The notes: generated by a model not told the origin, from the sequence alone. A stretch of 64,000 nt of DNA from Flagellimonas amoyensis (GCF_003058265.1 NZ_QBUK01000008.1:1-64000); one strand, 5' to 3'. Counted from the first letter of the stretch, positions 36,428 through 46,292 are shown. Translations and numbers: made by a program.

Positions 36428-37894
36428 ATGGGGGCAAACACGAACAAAACCATCTTTTCAAGTTACGTTAGAAAGGATGGGCTCTTTGATGAGGTCTTCG
36501 GTAACGACGGAAATGTCAAGTCCGTGTACAAGAAGCTTTTAGATCTCTATGGATCCCGGTCCATTGAGAACTATGTTACTCTGAACAACAAGGCAAAATC
36601 CTCCTTTTTCAACCAGGGAATCACTTTTCAGGTCTATGGCGACAAACAGAGCCAAGAGAAAATTTTTCCCTTTGACCTGTTTCCAAGGATTATTGACCCT
36701 AAAGAATGGGATGTGATCGAAAAAGGGGCCATCCAACGAAGTCTGGCCCTGAACCATTTTTTATGGGATGTGTACCATGACAAAAAGATTGTCAAGGACA
36801 AGATCGTGCCCATTGAACTTTTGAGTTCCTCCCCCAACTATTTGCACCAAATGATGGATGTGGACCCACCGAGCAAGATCTACAACCATATTTCAGGAAC
36901 GGATATCATTAAACACGCCGATGGCAATTATTATGTATTGGAAGACAATATCCGCTGCCCGTCCGGGGTCAGTTATGTGATCTGTAACCGAACTGCCCTA
37001 AAACGTGCATTATTTGGCGTGTTCAACCATTATAAAACATATACTGTTACCGATTATGCGGAAAACCTGCTCAATCTATTGGAAAGCGTAAAACCACCGG
37101 GAGTGGATTCGCCCGTTTGTGTGGTGATCACCCCCGGCATGTTCAATTCCGCTTATTACGAGCATTCCTATCTGGCCAAGGCCATGGGCGTGGAATTGGT
37201 GGAAGGTCGCGATCTTTTTGTGGAGAATGATTTTGTCTACATGAAAACCACACAAGGCCCTGTTCGAGTGGATGTGGTATACCGGAGAATCGACGACCTG
37301 TTCATCGACCCCATGGAGTTCAACCCCGATTCCTCCTTGGGAGTGCCCGGCTTGTTCGCCGCTTACCGAAAAGGAAACGTGACCCTTGCCAACGCCCCCG
37401 GCACCGGGGTGGCGGACGATAAGGCCATTTACACCTATGTGCCGGACATCATCAAATATTATTTGAATGAGGAACCCATTCTCAAAAACGTGCATACCTA
37501 TCACTGTAGCAGACCCGATGAGCTACAATATGTGCTCGATCACGTAGCCGAATTGGTAGTGAAACCGGTTGACGAAGCGGGTGGGTACGGTATTTCCATA
37601 GGAAATAAACTGACGAAGGCCGAAATTGAAGAAGTAAAAATCAAGGTGAAGGCCAATCCGAGGAAATTTGTGGCCCAACCTATCATGTCCCTCTCGGTGC
37701 ACCCTACCTATATAGACCAGAATGAATCCTTTGAACAACGACATGTGGACCTTAGGACCTTTACCGTTTTGGGCCAGGACAAACAATTTGTGCTGAAAGG
37801 CGGTTTGACCCGTGTGGCATTGAAAGAAGGCAATTTGATCGTGAACTCTTCCCAAGGTGGGGGATCCAAGGACACTTGGGTACTAAAACAATAA
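36428..37894 (+). CDS. Circularly permuted ATP-grasp type 2 protein (COG2308)
   Basis: 488 residues. The family's rearranged ATP-grasp is visible: IIKHADGNYYVLEDNIRCPS and GVSYVICNRTALKRALFGVF in the middle, VVITPGMFNSAYYEHSYLA and MGVELVEGRDLFVENDFVYM following. The later AELVVKPVDEAGGYGISIG block carries the Lys/Gly phosphate contacts. Members are predicted amide-bond ligases in a three-gene system with an alpha-E protein and a transglutaminase-fold protein. Here those genes follow immediately (gap of 7 bases), confirming the set. Cytosolic, no signal peptide. Acceptor and donor are unknown. Confidence 0.9.
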   Translation: MGANTNKTIFSSYVRKDGLFDEVFGNDGNVKSVYKKLLDLYGSRSIENYVTLNNKAKSSFFNQGITFQVYGDKQSQEKIFPFDLFPRIIDPKEWDVIEKGAIQRSLALNHFLWDVYHDKKIVKDKIVPIELLSSSPNYLHQMMDVDPPSKIYNHISGTDIIKHADGNYYVLEDNIRCPSGVSYVICNRTALKRALFGVFNHYKTYTVTDYAENLLNLLESVKPPGVDSPVCVVITPGMFNSAYYEHSYLAKAMGVELVEGRDLFVENDFVYMKTTQGPVRVDVVYRRIDDLFIDPMEFNPDSSLGVPGLFAAYRKGNVTLANAPGTGVADDKAIYTYVPDIIKYYLNEEPILKNVHTYHCSRPDELQYVLDHVAELVVKPVDEAGGYGISIGNKLTKAEIEEVKIKVKANPRKFVAQPIMSLSVHPTYIDQNESFEQRHVDLRTFTVLGQDKQFVLKGGLTRVALKEGNLIVNSSQGGGSKDTWVLKQ

Positions 37895-37901
37895 GAACAT
37901 T

Positions 37902-38849
37902 ATGCTAGCAAGAGTGGCCAACAACCTGTTCTGGATGGGCAGGTATATTGAACGGGCGGAACATATAGCCCGGTTTATGAACGTCAATTATTTTTCTTCG
38001 TTGGATGCACCCAACCAACTGTCGCAATCCAGACAGTTTGTGTTGCGGTCCATGCTCTTCATGGTGGGCGACCCGGTCCATGACGATGCCCTCCAGCTGG
38101 AAGAAGAGGATGTGCTCTTTGATATCGGGCTCAATCCCGAGAAAAACTATTCCATCATCAGCAGCATCAAATATGCGAGGGAAAACGCCAACTGTTCACG
38201 TGATTTGATCTCCACCGAACTGTATGAGAGCCTGAACAAGTTCTATCACTTTGTGATGAACTACCCCAAAGACCTTTTTGTGAAGACCAATCTCTACGAT
38301 TTTACGGTGAACGTAACGGAAATGACGGCTGTTCTCCGGGGCAAGATCAGGGGCACCTTATTGCATGACGAGGTGTATGCCATCATTATGCTGGGGGTGA
38401 ACATCGAAAGGGCCATACAGATCACGCGCATCATCAACACCAAATCCAACGATGCCCTCATGGCCCAAGGCAGCTATGGCGATCCTATCGGCAACAGTTT
38501 TGAATGGACCACCCTGCTCAAATGTGCCGAGAGCTATGACATGATGCGCCGCTTGTACAAAAAATCACCGAACAGTACGTCGACCTTAGAGTTCCTGATT
38601 TTGAACGGAAAATGTCCGAGGTCGCTCATGAACTGCATCAACCAAGTGCACAAGCACATTCAGGAGTTGGACAAAAAAGTAGAGTACGACAAAAGTTCCA
38701 CGGCCTTCATGGTGGGGAAAATAAGGGCCGAGTTTGAGTTCAAACAAATTGAGGACGTGCAGGAAGACATTCAGGGCAACTTGGATCTGATCCTTAATAA
38801 GATGTTCAAAATTAGTGAGAACATGGAGAAGGAATTCTTCAACTACTGA
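37902..38849 (+). CDS. Alpha-E domain protein (COG2307)
   Basis: 315 residues, all-helical. LARVANNLFWMGRYIERAEH is the hallmark opening, followed by ARFMNVNYFSSLD and helical segments such as EVYAIIMLGVNIERAIQITR and SYDMMRRLYKKSPNSTSTLE. The family always travels with the circularly permuted ATP-grasp protein, probably as a structural or catalytic partner of the predicted ligase. Normal length. Middle gene of the operon. Confidence 0.9.
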   Translation: MLARVANNLFWMGRYIERAEHIARFMNVNYFSSLDAPNQLSQSRQFVLRSMLFMVGDPVHDDALQLEEEDVLFDIGLNPEKNYSIISSIKYARENANCSRDLISTELYESLNKFYHFVMNYPKDLFVKTNLYDFTVNVTEMTAVLRGKIRGTLLHDEVYAIIMLGVNIERAIQITRIINTKSNDALMAQGSYGDPIGNSFEWTTLLKCAESYDMMRRLYKKSPNSTSTLEFLILNGKCPRSLMNCINQVHKHIQELDKKVEYDKSSTAFMVGKIRAEFEFKQIEDVQEDIQGNLDLILNKMFKISENMEKEFFNY

Positions 38850-38878
38850 CTAACTTGGCAGGATTGAATGGTCGCCAC

Positions 38879-39742
38879 ATGTTGTATGAATATGAAATAG
38901 ATTACGACACCCAGAACTCCTACGAAAAAGGGCTGAGCGAAGCCTTTTGGCAGTTCTTGGTCATCCCAGAGGACAACGACACCCAAGAGGTGAGCTATTG
39001 GCATTTTGAAAACGATCTGGGCGAACGGAACAGTGTCTCCGAAAACGGATTGGGCTTCAAAACGGTACAGGTACGTTCCAAGCGGGAAATAGACCACATC
39101 ACCTTCAATGCCCATTTCAAGCTCACCAAAAAGGAAATCAATCCATTCGATTTTGAACTGCCCCTCGATTTGGCCGATGAGCTCCGGATACTGGACAGCC
39201 TTGACTTCAAGGTGGACCATGAGCCCTATCTTCGCAAGACCAGATTGACTTCCCTCCCGGAGAAACATGCGAATATCTTCCTGTTTGATAGGAGCAAGTC
39301 CATTTTTGAAAATTTGGTCGATCTGAACCATTGGGTCTTCATACAGCTCTATTTCAAGACCGGCGTTACTGATGTGGACACTCCCTTGGAGGAAATCATA
39401 GAGAAACGGCATGGCGTCTGTCAGGACTTTACCCATTTGTTCTGCGCCATAGCCAAGCAGAATGGTGTACCCTGCAGGTACGTTTCGGGCTATCTGCACC
39501 AGGGCATAGGTTTTTTTGGTGATTCACAGATGCATGCATGGGCCGAGGCCTTTGTCCCCAATGTGGGATGGATCGGGTTTGACCCCACCAACAATCTACT
39601 GGCCAACCACAATCATATAAAGGTCTGCCACGGAAAGGATTACACGGATTGTGCCCCTTTGAAGGGCGTGGTGTATACCTTGGGCGGCAACGAGACCAAA
39701 TATTCGGTACTGGTAAAGGCTGCGGAACAACAACAGCAATAG
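38879..39742 (+). CDS. Transglutaminase-like protease-fold protein (COG1305)
   Basis: 287 residues. An N-terminal beta-rich domain (MLYEYEIDYDTQNSYEKGL) and a transglutaminase-core domain with the catalytic Cys in RHGVCQDFTHLFCAIAKQNG, the His in GDSQMHAWAEAFV and the Asp in WIGFDPTNNLLAN. Members act as peptidases or amide exchangers. Start: the ATG at 38,879; an in-frame TTG eight codons earlier is less likely. Third gene of the ATP-grasp/alpha-E operon, so it probably processes or feeds the predicted ligase. The proteasome-like Anbu gene, which accompanies this set in some bacteria, is not in the window. Confidence 0.9.
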   Translation: MLYEYEIDYDTQNSYEKGLSEAFWQFLVIPEDNDTQEVSYWHFENDLGERNSVSENGLGFKTVQVRSKREIDHITFNAHFKLTKKEINPFDFELPLDLADELRILDSLDFKVDHEPYLRKTRLTSLPEKHANIFLFDRSKSIFENLVDLNHWVFIQLYFKTGVTDVDTPLEEIIEKRHGVCQDFTHLFCAIAKQNGVPCRYVSGYLHQGIGFFGDSQMHAWAEAFVPNVGWIGFDPTNNLLANHNHIKVCHGKDYTDCAPLKGVVYTLGGNETKYSVLVKAAEQQQQ

Positions 39743-39767
39743 ATTATTTTTTGTGCCAAAAGAAACC

Positions 39768-39775
39768 TATTTTTG
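39768..39775 (+). promoter_or_regulatory. -7 promoter box of prfB
   Basis: Reads TATTTTTG, perfect TAnnTTTG, 15 bases before the prfB ATG. Confidence 0.5.
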
Positions 39776-39790
39776 CCGAAAATAGATTAC

Positions 39791-40886
39791 ATGGTAACTA
39801 CAGATCAGCAGAAAGATCTTATTGAGCGCCTTGGTGCGTTAAGGAGGTATCTTTGACATCGATGCCAAACTTATTGAAATAGAGAACGAGGAAGAAAAGA
39901 CCCTCGCTCCAAGTTTTTGGGACAATCCACAAGAGGCCCAAAAACAAATGCAATCCCTCAAGTTCAAGAAAAAATGGGTGGAGGACTATGAAGAGGCCAA
40001 AACCTTGGTCGGTGACCTCGAAGTTCTGGTGGAATTTCAGCAAGCGGGTGAGGTTTCAAGCGAGGAAGTCTCCAATCAATTGAAAAAGGCACTGGAGGCC
40101 ATCGAGAACCTGGAATTCAAGAACATGCTCTCCGATGAAGGTGACGAACTCACCGCTGTCCTTCAGATAACCGCTGGTGCCGGAGGTACGGAAAGTTGTG
40201 ACTGGGCATCCATGCTCATGCGGATGTACCTCATGTGGGCCGAAAAAAGTGGTTATACCGTAAAGGAACTTAACTATCAGGAAGGCGATGTGGCGGGCAT
40301 AAAGACCGTGACCCTTGAGATTGATGGGGAATATGCCTTTGGATGGCTCAAGGGTGAAAATGGCGTGCACCGACTGGTCCGCATCTCCCCTTTTGACAGC
40401 AATGCCAAGAGGCACACTTCGTTTGCCTCTGTGTATGTGTATCCGCTGGTGGACGATACCATTGAAATCGAGATCAACCCTTCGGATATCGAAATCACCA
40501 CCGCACGCTCCAGTGGCGCGGGTGGACAGAACGTGAACAAGGTGGAGACCAAGGTACAATTGTTCCACAAACCTACGGGCATACAGATTTCCTGTTCCGA
40601 CTCCCGTTCCCAGCACGACAATAGGGCAACTGCCCTGAAAATGTTGAAATCCCAGTTGTATGAGATAGAACTGCGGAAAAAACAAGAGGCCCGGGCGGAA
40701 ATTGAATCCTCCAAGATGAAAATCGAATGGGGTTCGCAGATCCGAAACTATGTGATGCATCCTTACAAATTGGTAAAAGACGTTCGGACCGGAGAGGAAA
40801 CCGGAAATGTAGATGCCGTGATGGACGGTGAAATCAATCCATTTTTAAAGGCCTATCTGATGATGATGGGACAAAAGGAAGAATAG
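39791..40886 (+). CDS. prfB: Peptide chain release factor 2, with programmed +1 frameshift
   Basis: The gene is split: ATG at 39,791 reads 21 codons to CTT and then an in-frame TGA (39,854-39,856). Shifting by +1 at that CTT continues as [20 protein letters not shown] to the stop at 40,886, 364 residues in all. The RF2 anticodon-like tripeptide SPF ([13 protein letters not shown]) and the peptidyl-transferase GGQ loop ([18 protein letters not shown]) are present. RF2 ends translation at UGA and UAA, and low RF2 favours the shift, so synthesis is self-regulated. Gene callers will usually miss the 5' part and start at an internal Met (39,948). It has its own promoter box and is followed after two bases by the ArsC-like gene. 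Confidence 0.97.
39842..39857 (+). promoter_or_regulatory. prfB programmed frameshift site
   Basis: AGGAGG (39,842-39,847), TAT, CTT TGA C. The SD-like stimulator is spaced three bases from the slippery CTT, the classic RF2 arrangement. The stop codon is TGA, which RF2 itself reads, followed by C, the weakest context. Confidence 0.95.
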
Positions 40887-40888
40887 AA

Positions 40889-41230
40889 ATGTTGAAAATA
40901 TATCACAACCCTAGATGTGGAAAATCAAGGGAAGGATTGGAAATCTTGGAGAAATCGGGAAAGGATTTTGAGATGGTCAAATATCTGGAAGATGTTCCCA
41001 CCAAAGAAGAGCTCAAGTCACTGATCGGTTATCTAAACATAGCCCCCATTGACCTAGTTCGGAAAAATGAAGCCATTTGGAAGGAAAACTATAAGGGAAA
41101 AGAACTGTCGGACGACCAGATCATCCGGGCCATGGTTGAACATCCCAAACTCATCGAACGACCCATTGTGGTGAAAGGCAACAAAGCGGTTATAGGTCGC
41201 CCACCGGAAACGATCAAGACTTTACTTTGA
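40889..41230 (+). CDS. ArsC-family reductase (glutaredoxin-type arsenate reductase/YffB)
   Basis: 113 residues of thioredoxin fold. IYHNPRCGKSREGLEIL carries the catalytic Cys10, followed by PIDLVRKNEAIWKENYKG, LIERPIVV and KAVIGRPPETI, which hold the Arg residues typical of ArsC. Proteins of this family reduce arsenate with glutathione/glutaredoxin, but several relatives have other or unknown roles. It starts two bases after prfB and may be co-transcribed. No arsenic transport or regulator gene is near, so an arsenic role is uncertain. Confidence 0.8.
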   Translation: MLKIYHNPRCGKSREGLEILEKSGKDFEMVKYLEDVPTKEELKSLIGYLNIAPIDLVRKNEAIWKENYKGKELSDDQIIRAMVEHPKLIERPIVVKGNKAVIGRPPETIKTLL

Positions 41231-41296
41231 CCTGATATTCTTGAATTTAACACAAGATGGCCCTATAAATACGGCCAAAATCTTATCTTTAAAATT

Positions 41297-41776
41297 ATGA
41301 AACGAATCCAGACCTTATTTTTTCTTGCCTTTCTGCTGGGGCTATTTTCCATAAACGATTTGGTTGCCCAATATGGCTATGGTTCGCCCTATGGCTATGG
41401 CAGCAGGTACGGAAGACAGCGGAACATGGTTCCACAGGCTGGACCCACAGAATCCAAAAAAGACGAAACCCCTCCCACTGCAGATGAAATTGTGGACGAC
41501 CAAATGCCTTCCATCACCGAGGCCTTGGGCTTGGACCCCTTTGAGCAGGCCGTGGTCAGGACTTCCTTGGTGCAATCCGTGCAGCAACGGATAGAATTGC
41601 AGATCTTGCAACTGGAACCCCTACAAATGAAGGAGGAAATAGAGAAGATCGAGCGGAGACAAAATGAAGAGCTAAAGGCCGGATTGCCCGAAGACAAATA
41701 CAACGCATTCTTGGAACTACAGGAAAACAGGTTCAACACCAAAAAGGTCAAGAAAAAGAAGAAGAAAAAAGATTAA
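41297..41776 (+). CDS. Small secreted protein with Gly/Tyr-rich segment, unknown function
   Basis: 159 residues. Signal peptide (FFLAFLLGLFSINDLVAQ), then a Gly-Tyr repeat (YGYGSPYGYGSRYGR). A charged helical part (PLQMKEEIEKIERRQNEELK) with the DEIVDDQMPSITEALGLDPF segment and a Lys-rich tail (KKVKKKKKKKD) follow. Likely periplasmic. I recognise no named family. Confidence 0.7.
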   Translation: MKRIQTLFFLAFLLGLFSINDLVAQYGYGSPYGYGSRYGRQRNMVPQAGPTESKKDETPPTADEIVDDQMPSITEALGLDPFEQAVVRTSLVQSVQQRIELQILQLEPLQMKEEIEKIERRQNEELKAGLPEDKYNAFLELQENRFNTKKVKKKKKKKD

Positions 41777-41876
41777 CAATTCTTTAAGGTCATTCACAGG
41801 CCCAAATGCGTTGTTTGGGGATAATAATTTCTTCACCACTTTTTTTCCCTACACATTTGCGATCTAAAATCAAACT

Positions 41877-44360
41877 ATGCACCGGATTATTATCCCGTTG
41901 TTGCTGTTGGCCCTTATTCCATGTATAGGTCAAGCCCAGCAAAACCAAAAATCCATCACCATTTCAGGAAAAATATTGGATTCCGACAGTGGACAACCCT
42001 TGGAGTATGCCACTTTTGTACTGCAAAAAGCGGACGACCCCAGTCAAGTTACCGGAGGAATCACTGATCCAAGCGGTGCTTTCGAAGTTGAAACCTCACC
42101 TGGCACCTACAATATCCGAGTGGAATATATGTCCTATAAGACCTATGCGCTTAACGGACAGAATTATACGTCATCCACCGATTTGGGCGCTATTCGATTG
42201 GCCCCAGACGTTGCACAATTGCAAGAAGTGGAAGTGGTCGGGGAAAAGACCACTGTGGAAGTACGTTTGGACAAAAAAGTCTATAATATAGGAAAGGACA
42301 TCACCACGAGCGGCGGCAACGTCAGTGATGCCCTCAACAATATCCCATCCGTATCCGTGGATGTGGAAGGTGGTATCAGTCTCAGGGGAAATGAGAATGT
42401 TCGTATCTTGATCAATGGCAAACCCTCTGCCCTAGCCGGTTTTGGGTCTACCGATGTGTTGCAACAATTGCCAGCGGATGCCATTGAGAAAGTAGAGGTG
42501 ATCACCAGCCCTTCAGCTCGCTACGATGCCGAAGGAACCGCAGGTATCCTCAACATCGTCCTGAAAAAGGAGAAGACCTTGGGTATGAACGGTTCTGTGA
42601 ACATCACTGCCGGGGTTCCCTTGAACACCAGGGTAACCACCAACTTCAATATAAGGACCGAGAAATTCAACATTTTCAACACCTTGGGATATTATTACAA
42701 TGAATCTCCGGGTGGGGGCCGATTTGACAACAATTACCTTACCGATGCCAGCGAATTTGACCGTATTCTGGAGGAAAGGGATTCCGAAAGACAGAACAAT
42801 GGTTTCAATGCAAACATAGGGATGGAATATTTCCTCACGGAAAAATCATCGATAACAGGTAGCTTTTTCTACAGATTGTCCGATGGAAATGATTTGACCG
42901 AAAACGACAACCAACGCTTCTCCGACAACAGTCTGGACAGCCGCACTTTTAGGAGCGAAGACCAAGGCGAAGATGAAAGCAGCTATCAGGTATCGCTCAA
43001 CTATACCAACAACTTCAACAGTGAAGGTCATAAACTGACAGCCGACCTGCAATACTCATACGACGACGAGTCCGTGTTCACCAACATCGAGGAAAACAGG
43101 ATTTTTCCAACCGATAGCCTATTGGCCTGGGAAAACATTTACGAGAAACAAAATCAAGACGATATCCTAGCGCAGATCGATTATGTACTGCCCATGGGTG
43201 AGGCTCAGTTTGAAGCAGGTTACCGGGGGACTTTTGAAAAGGAGGTCAATGATTATCAACTGGATATTTTTGACCCAGCCTCTGGCCAGTTCGAAACCAA
43301 TCAAGATCTGACGAATATCTTCACCTACCATGAGAACGTGAACGCGCTTTACACCCAATATGGGAACAAGTTTGGTAAGTTTTCTGCCCTTTTGGGACTT
43401 CGCTTGGAAAACACCCAGATGAAGGGTAGCGTGGATTCCGAAATTGACAGTGAGGCACTGGAAGAGATTTTGGGCGAGGATGTGGACCTGAATTTTGACA
43501 AGAACTATCTTGGGCTCTTCCCAACGATCAACTTTATTTATGAAATTTCCGAATCGGCCAATGTGTCCATCGGATATAACCGAAGGATCAACAGGCCCAG
43601 AGGTTGGTTCATCAACCCGTTCCCCTCACGATCTAGTAGGACCAACGTGTTCCAAGGTAATCCCGATTTGGATCCCGCCTATGCCAATGCATTCGATATT
43701 GGATATTTGAAACGATGGAAAGAGCTTACCTTCACATCATCCGTATATTACCAAAGGGAGACCAATTCCTTTGAGCGTATTCAGGAAGAAACCGGCGAAG
43801 TGACTTCAGATGGTATCCAGATCATCCGATCTATCCCCATCAACCTCTCCACCAATGAGCGTATCGGTGCTGAAGCGGGCATGATCTACAGCCCTGTGAA
43901 ATGGTTGCGATTGAACAGTAGCTTCAACTTTTTCACATTCAAGACCGATGGTTTCTTCAACGGCGTGGATTATGGCACAGAGAATTCCAGTTGGTTTGCC
44001 CGATTGAGTTCCAAGTTCACCCTTCCTGCCAAGATAGACCTACAGGCAAATTCGTTCTATATGGGTCCAAGGCAGAATGCGCAGACCGAGGATAAGGCCA
44101 TGTTCTCCTTGAACCTCGCCATGAGCAAGGATCTGTTCAAGGACAAGGCTACCCTTTCGTTGAACGTGAGTGATGTGTTCAACTCCAGAAAACGACAATC
44201 TTTCACACAAACACCAACCTTTACCTCGGACAGTGAGTTCCAATGGAGAAGAAGGCAGGTAAACCTTTCGTTCATGTACAGGTTCAACCAAGCCAAGGAA
44301 CGTAACCGTCAGAATCAGGAAAGACAGGGGGATTTTGAAGAAGGCGAAGGCCAATTCTAA
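41877..44360 (+). CDS. TonB-dependent receptor with CarboxypepD_reg domain (outer-membrane beta-barrel family)
   Basis: 827 residues. Signal peptide (IIPLLLLALIPCIGQAQ), CarboxypepD_reg module (ISGKILDSDSGQPLEYATF, ~25-110), plug (VDVEGGISLRGNENVRILIN, DAIEKVEVITSPSARYDAEG) and a 22-stranded barrel ending in VNLSFMYRFNQ. The body belongs to the outer-membrane beta-barrel family found in large numbers in Bacteroidota; it is not the SusC type and no SusD gene follows. Substrate unknown. Read alone, ended by a strong terminator. Confidence 0.9.
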   Translation: MHRIIIPLLLLALIPCIGQAQQNQKSITISGKILDSDSGQPLEYATFVLQKADDPSQVTGGITDPSGAFEVETSPGTYNIRVEYMSYKTYALNGQNYTSSTDLGAIRLAPDVAQLQEVEVVGEKTTVEVRLDKKVYNIGKDITTSGGNVSDALNNIPSVSVDVEGGISLRGNENVRILINGKPSALAGFGSTDVLQQLPADAIEKVEVITSPSARYDAEGTAGILNIVLKKEKTLGMNGSVNITAGVPLNTRVTTNFNIRTEKFNIFNTLGYYYNESPGGGRFDNNYLTDASEFDRILEERDSERQNNGFNANIGMEYFLTEKSSITGSFFYRLSDGNDLTENDNQRFSDNSLDSRTFRSEDQGEDESSYQVSLNYTNNFNSEGHKLTADLQYSYDDESVFTNIEENRIFPTDSLLAWENIYEKQNQDDILAQIDYVLPMGEAQFEAGYRGTFEKEVNDYQLDIFDPASGQFETNQDLTNIFTYHENVNALYTQYGNKFGKFSALLGLRLENTQMKGSVDSEIDSEALEEILGEDVDLNFDKNYLGLFPTINFIYEISESANVSIGYNRRINRPRGWFINPFPSRSSRTNVFQGNPDLDPAYANAFDIGYLKRWKELTFTSSVYYQRETNSFERIQEETGEVTSDGIQIIRSIPINLSTNERIGAEAGMIYSPVKWLRLNSSFNFFTFKTDGFFNGVDYGTENSSWFARLSSKFTLPAKIDLQANSFYMGPRQNAQTEDKAMFSLNLAMSKDLFKDKATLSLNVSDVFNSRKRQSFTQTPTFTSDSEFQWRRRQVNLSFMYRFNQAKERNRQNQERQGDFEEGEGQF

Positions 44361-44386
44361 AATAAAGACCAACTTTACTTAACTAG

Positions 44387-44414
44387 AAAAGGAGCCCATT
44401 AGGCTCCTTTTTTA
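44387..44414 (+). terminator. Terminator of the TonB receptor gene
   Basis: AAAAGGAGCC (44,387-44,396) pairs with GGCTCCTTTT (44,402-44,411), loop CATTA, then Ts. Confidence 0.88.
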
Positions 44415-44550
44415 TTTGTTGGATATCTAAATTTTTCCTTTCATCCATCTAGATTTGGCTCTTCGAAGAAATCATGAAATGGAGTTTATCCATAAAGACA
44501 AAGGCATATGATATTAATTTTGTGAAGAATAATCAAAAATGCCCAAAAAC

Positions 44551-44579
44551 AAAAAAGAAGTCAATTTGGCTTCTTTTTT
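44551..44579. terminator. Hairpin terminator, probably of the small membrane gene
   Basis: AAAAAAGAAG (44,551-44,560) pairs with CTTCTTTTTT (44,570-44,579) around a CAATTTG loop. It borders the stop codon of the minus-strand gene. Confidence 0.6.
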
Positions 44580-44752
44580 TATTTATTCAATTGGGCCCGT
44601 TTGGCCTCTTTGCGTTCTTTATACATTTCCCGTAGGTTGCCTATCAACCAGTAAGGGACCACAAAGGTCAACAAGAAAATCATCAACCAAAATCCGATGG
44701 TCAAAATTGTCAAAAAAGCTAAAAAACCTAAATACTGGTCAAAGTCAAACAT
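44579..44752 (-). CDS. Small membrane protein (57 aa)
   Basis: 57 residues with two closely spaced hydrophobic stretches (YLGFLAFLTILTIGFWLMIF, LLTFVVPYWLIGNLREM) and a Lys/Arg/Glu tail. The frame is open 32 codons further upstream, but the ATG at 44,752 lies 21 bases behind a full promoter (both boxes), which decides the start. Unknown function. Confidence 0.65.
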   Translation of the reverse strand: MFDFDQYLGFLAFLTILTIGFWLMIFLLTFVVPYWLIGNLREMYKERKEAKRAQLNK

Positions 44753-44772
44753 TTTTCTTCCTTTAGTTCTTA

Positions 44773-44804
44773 CAAAGATACCCTCTTCTTCTGAAAAAAA
44801 ACAA
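44773..44804 (-). promoter_or_regulatory. Full flavobacterial promoter of the small membrane gene
   Basis: On the minus strand TTG (44,802-44,804), a 21-base spacer, TATCTTTG (44,773-44,780). Perfect in both boxes and exactly on the expected spacing. Confidence 0.75.
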
Positions 44805-44865
44805 ATCACAAGTGAAAAAAAAGTGCATTTCACCCAATCCCCTACCATATGACTGCCCTATCCAC

Positions 44866-44873
44866 TACCTTTG
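44866..44873 (+). promoter_or_regulatory. -7 promoter box of fumC
   Basis: Reads TACCTTTG, 21 bases before the fumC ATG. No -33 TTG. Confidence 0.5.
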
Positions 44874-44894
44874 TGGATATAAATTTTTTAGAAA

Positions 44895-46292
44895 ATGAGT
44901 TTTAGGATTGAAAAGGATACCATGGGCGAGGTAAAAGTGCCTGCGGACAAATATTGGGGGGCCCAGACCGAGCGTTCCCGCAACAATTTTAAAATTGGAC
45001 CATCGGCATCCATGCCCTTGGACATTGTTTACGGTTTTGCCTACCTGAAAAAAGCAGCCGCCTACGCCAACCATGAGCTAGGTGTGTTGAGTCAGGAAAA
45101 AAGGGACCTTATTGCCCAAGTGTGCGATGAAATCCTGGAGGGCAAGCACGACGACCAATTTCCCTTGGTAATCTGGCAAACGGGTTCTGGTACACAGAGC
45201 AACATGAACGTGAACGAGGTCATTGCCAACAGAGCCCATGAAATAGCAGGCAAGAAAATCGGTGAGGGCGAAAAAACAATACAGCCCAACGACGATGTGA
45301 ACAAGAGCCAATCCTCCAACGATACGTTCCCGACCGGTATGCACATTGCTGCCTATAAAAAGATTGTGGAAGTGACCATTCCCGGTGTGGAGCAACTCAA
45401 AAATACCTTGGAGAAAAAGTCCAAGGAGTTCAAAAATGTGGTCAAAATTGGCCGTACCCACCTTATGGATGCCACTCCCCTGACCTTGGGACAGGAATTT
45501 TCGGGTTATGTTTCCCAATTGGAACATGGTATCAAGGCACTGAAGAACACCTTGCCACACTTGGGAGAACTTGCGCTTGGTGGAACAGCAGTCGGTACTG
45601 GCCTGAACACACCTGAAGGCTACGATGTGCTCGTGGCCAAATATATTGCCCAGTTTACTGGACTTCCTTTTGTGACTGCTGAAAATAAGTTTGAGGCCCT
45701 TGCAGCCCACGATGCCATTGTGGAGAGTCATGGTGGTCTGAAACAATTGGCGGTTTCTTTGAACAAAATTGCGAACGATATACGGATGATGGCTTCCGGA
45801 CCCCGCTCCGGTATTGGAGAAATCATCATCCCTGCCAATGAACCCGGTAGTTCCATTATGCCCGGAAAAGTGAACCCTACCCAATGCGAGGCCATGACCA
45901 TGGTCTGCGCTCAAGTATTGGGCAACGATGTGGCCATTGCTGTGGGTGGTACCCAAGGGCATTATGAGTTGAACGTGTTCAAACCCATGATGGCTGCAAA
46001 CATCTTACAATCTGCCGAATTGTTGGGCGACGCTTCTGTGAGTTTTGATGAGAACTGTGCCATAGGCATAGAACCAAACCATGATGTGATCAAGACCTTA
46101 TTGAACAATTCGTTGATGTTGGTAACTGCCTTGAACACCAAAATTGGTTACTACAAAGCGGCTGAGATTGCCAACACAGCGCACAAGAACGGGACCACGT
46201 TGCGTGAAGAGGCCGTCAATTTAGGATATGTTACCTCGGAAGAGTATGACGAATGGGTGCGCCCTGAGGATATGGTGGGTAGCCTGAAATAG
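44895..46292 (+). CDS. fumC: Class II fumarate hydratase
   Basis: 465 residues of the fumarase/aspartase superfamily. [18 protein letters not shown] opening, [17 protein letters not shown], the catalytic region around [20 protein letters not shown], and the signature [20 protein letters not shown]. Reaction: fumarate to L-malate in the TCA cycle. The length and N-terminal DRFG-like start fit FumC rather than aspartase or argininosuccinate lyase. Alone in a transcription unit with its own promoter and terminator. Confidence 0.96.
   Translation: MSFRIEKDTMGEVKVPADKYWGAQTERSRNNFKIGPSASMPLDIVYGFAYLKKAAAYANHELGVLSQEKRDLIAQVCDEILEGKHDDQFPLVIWQTGSGTQSNMNVNEVIANRAHEIAGKKIGEGEKTIQPNDDVNKSQSSNDTFPTGMHIAAYKKIVEVTIPGVEQLKNTLEKKSKEFKNVVKIGRTHLMDATPLTLGQEFSGYVSQLEHGIKALKNTLPHLGELALGGTAVGTGLNTPEGYDVLVAKYIAQFTGLPFVTAENKFEALAAHDAIVESHGGLKQLAVSLNKIANDIRMMASGPRSGIGEIIIPANEPGSSIMPGKVNPTQCEAMTMVCAQVLGNDVAIAVGGTQGHYELNVFKPMMAANILQSAELLGDASVSFDENCAIGIEPNHDVIKTLLNNSLMLVTALNTKIGYYKAAEIANTAHKNGTTLREEAVNLGYVTSEEYDEWVRPEDMVGSLK

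Noticed and set aside
40889..41230. Arsenic-resistance operon
   Set aside because: Only an ArsC-like gene is present; no arsR, acr3 or arsB is near, so a resistance function was not called.
45078..45962. 294-codon minus-strand frame opposite fumC
   Set aside because: Shadow of fumC, whose [11 protein letters not shown] signature fixes the real frame.
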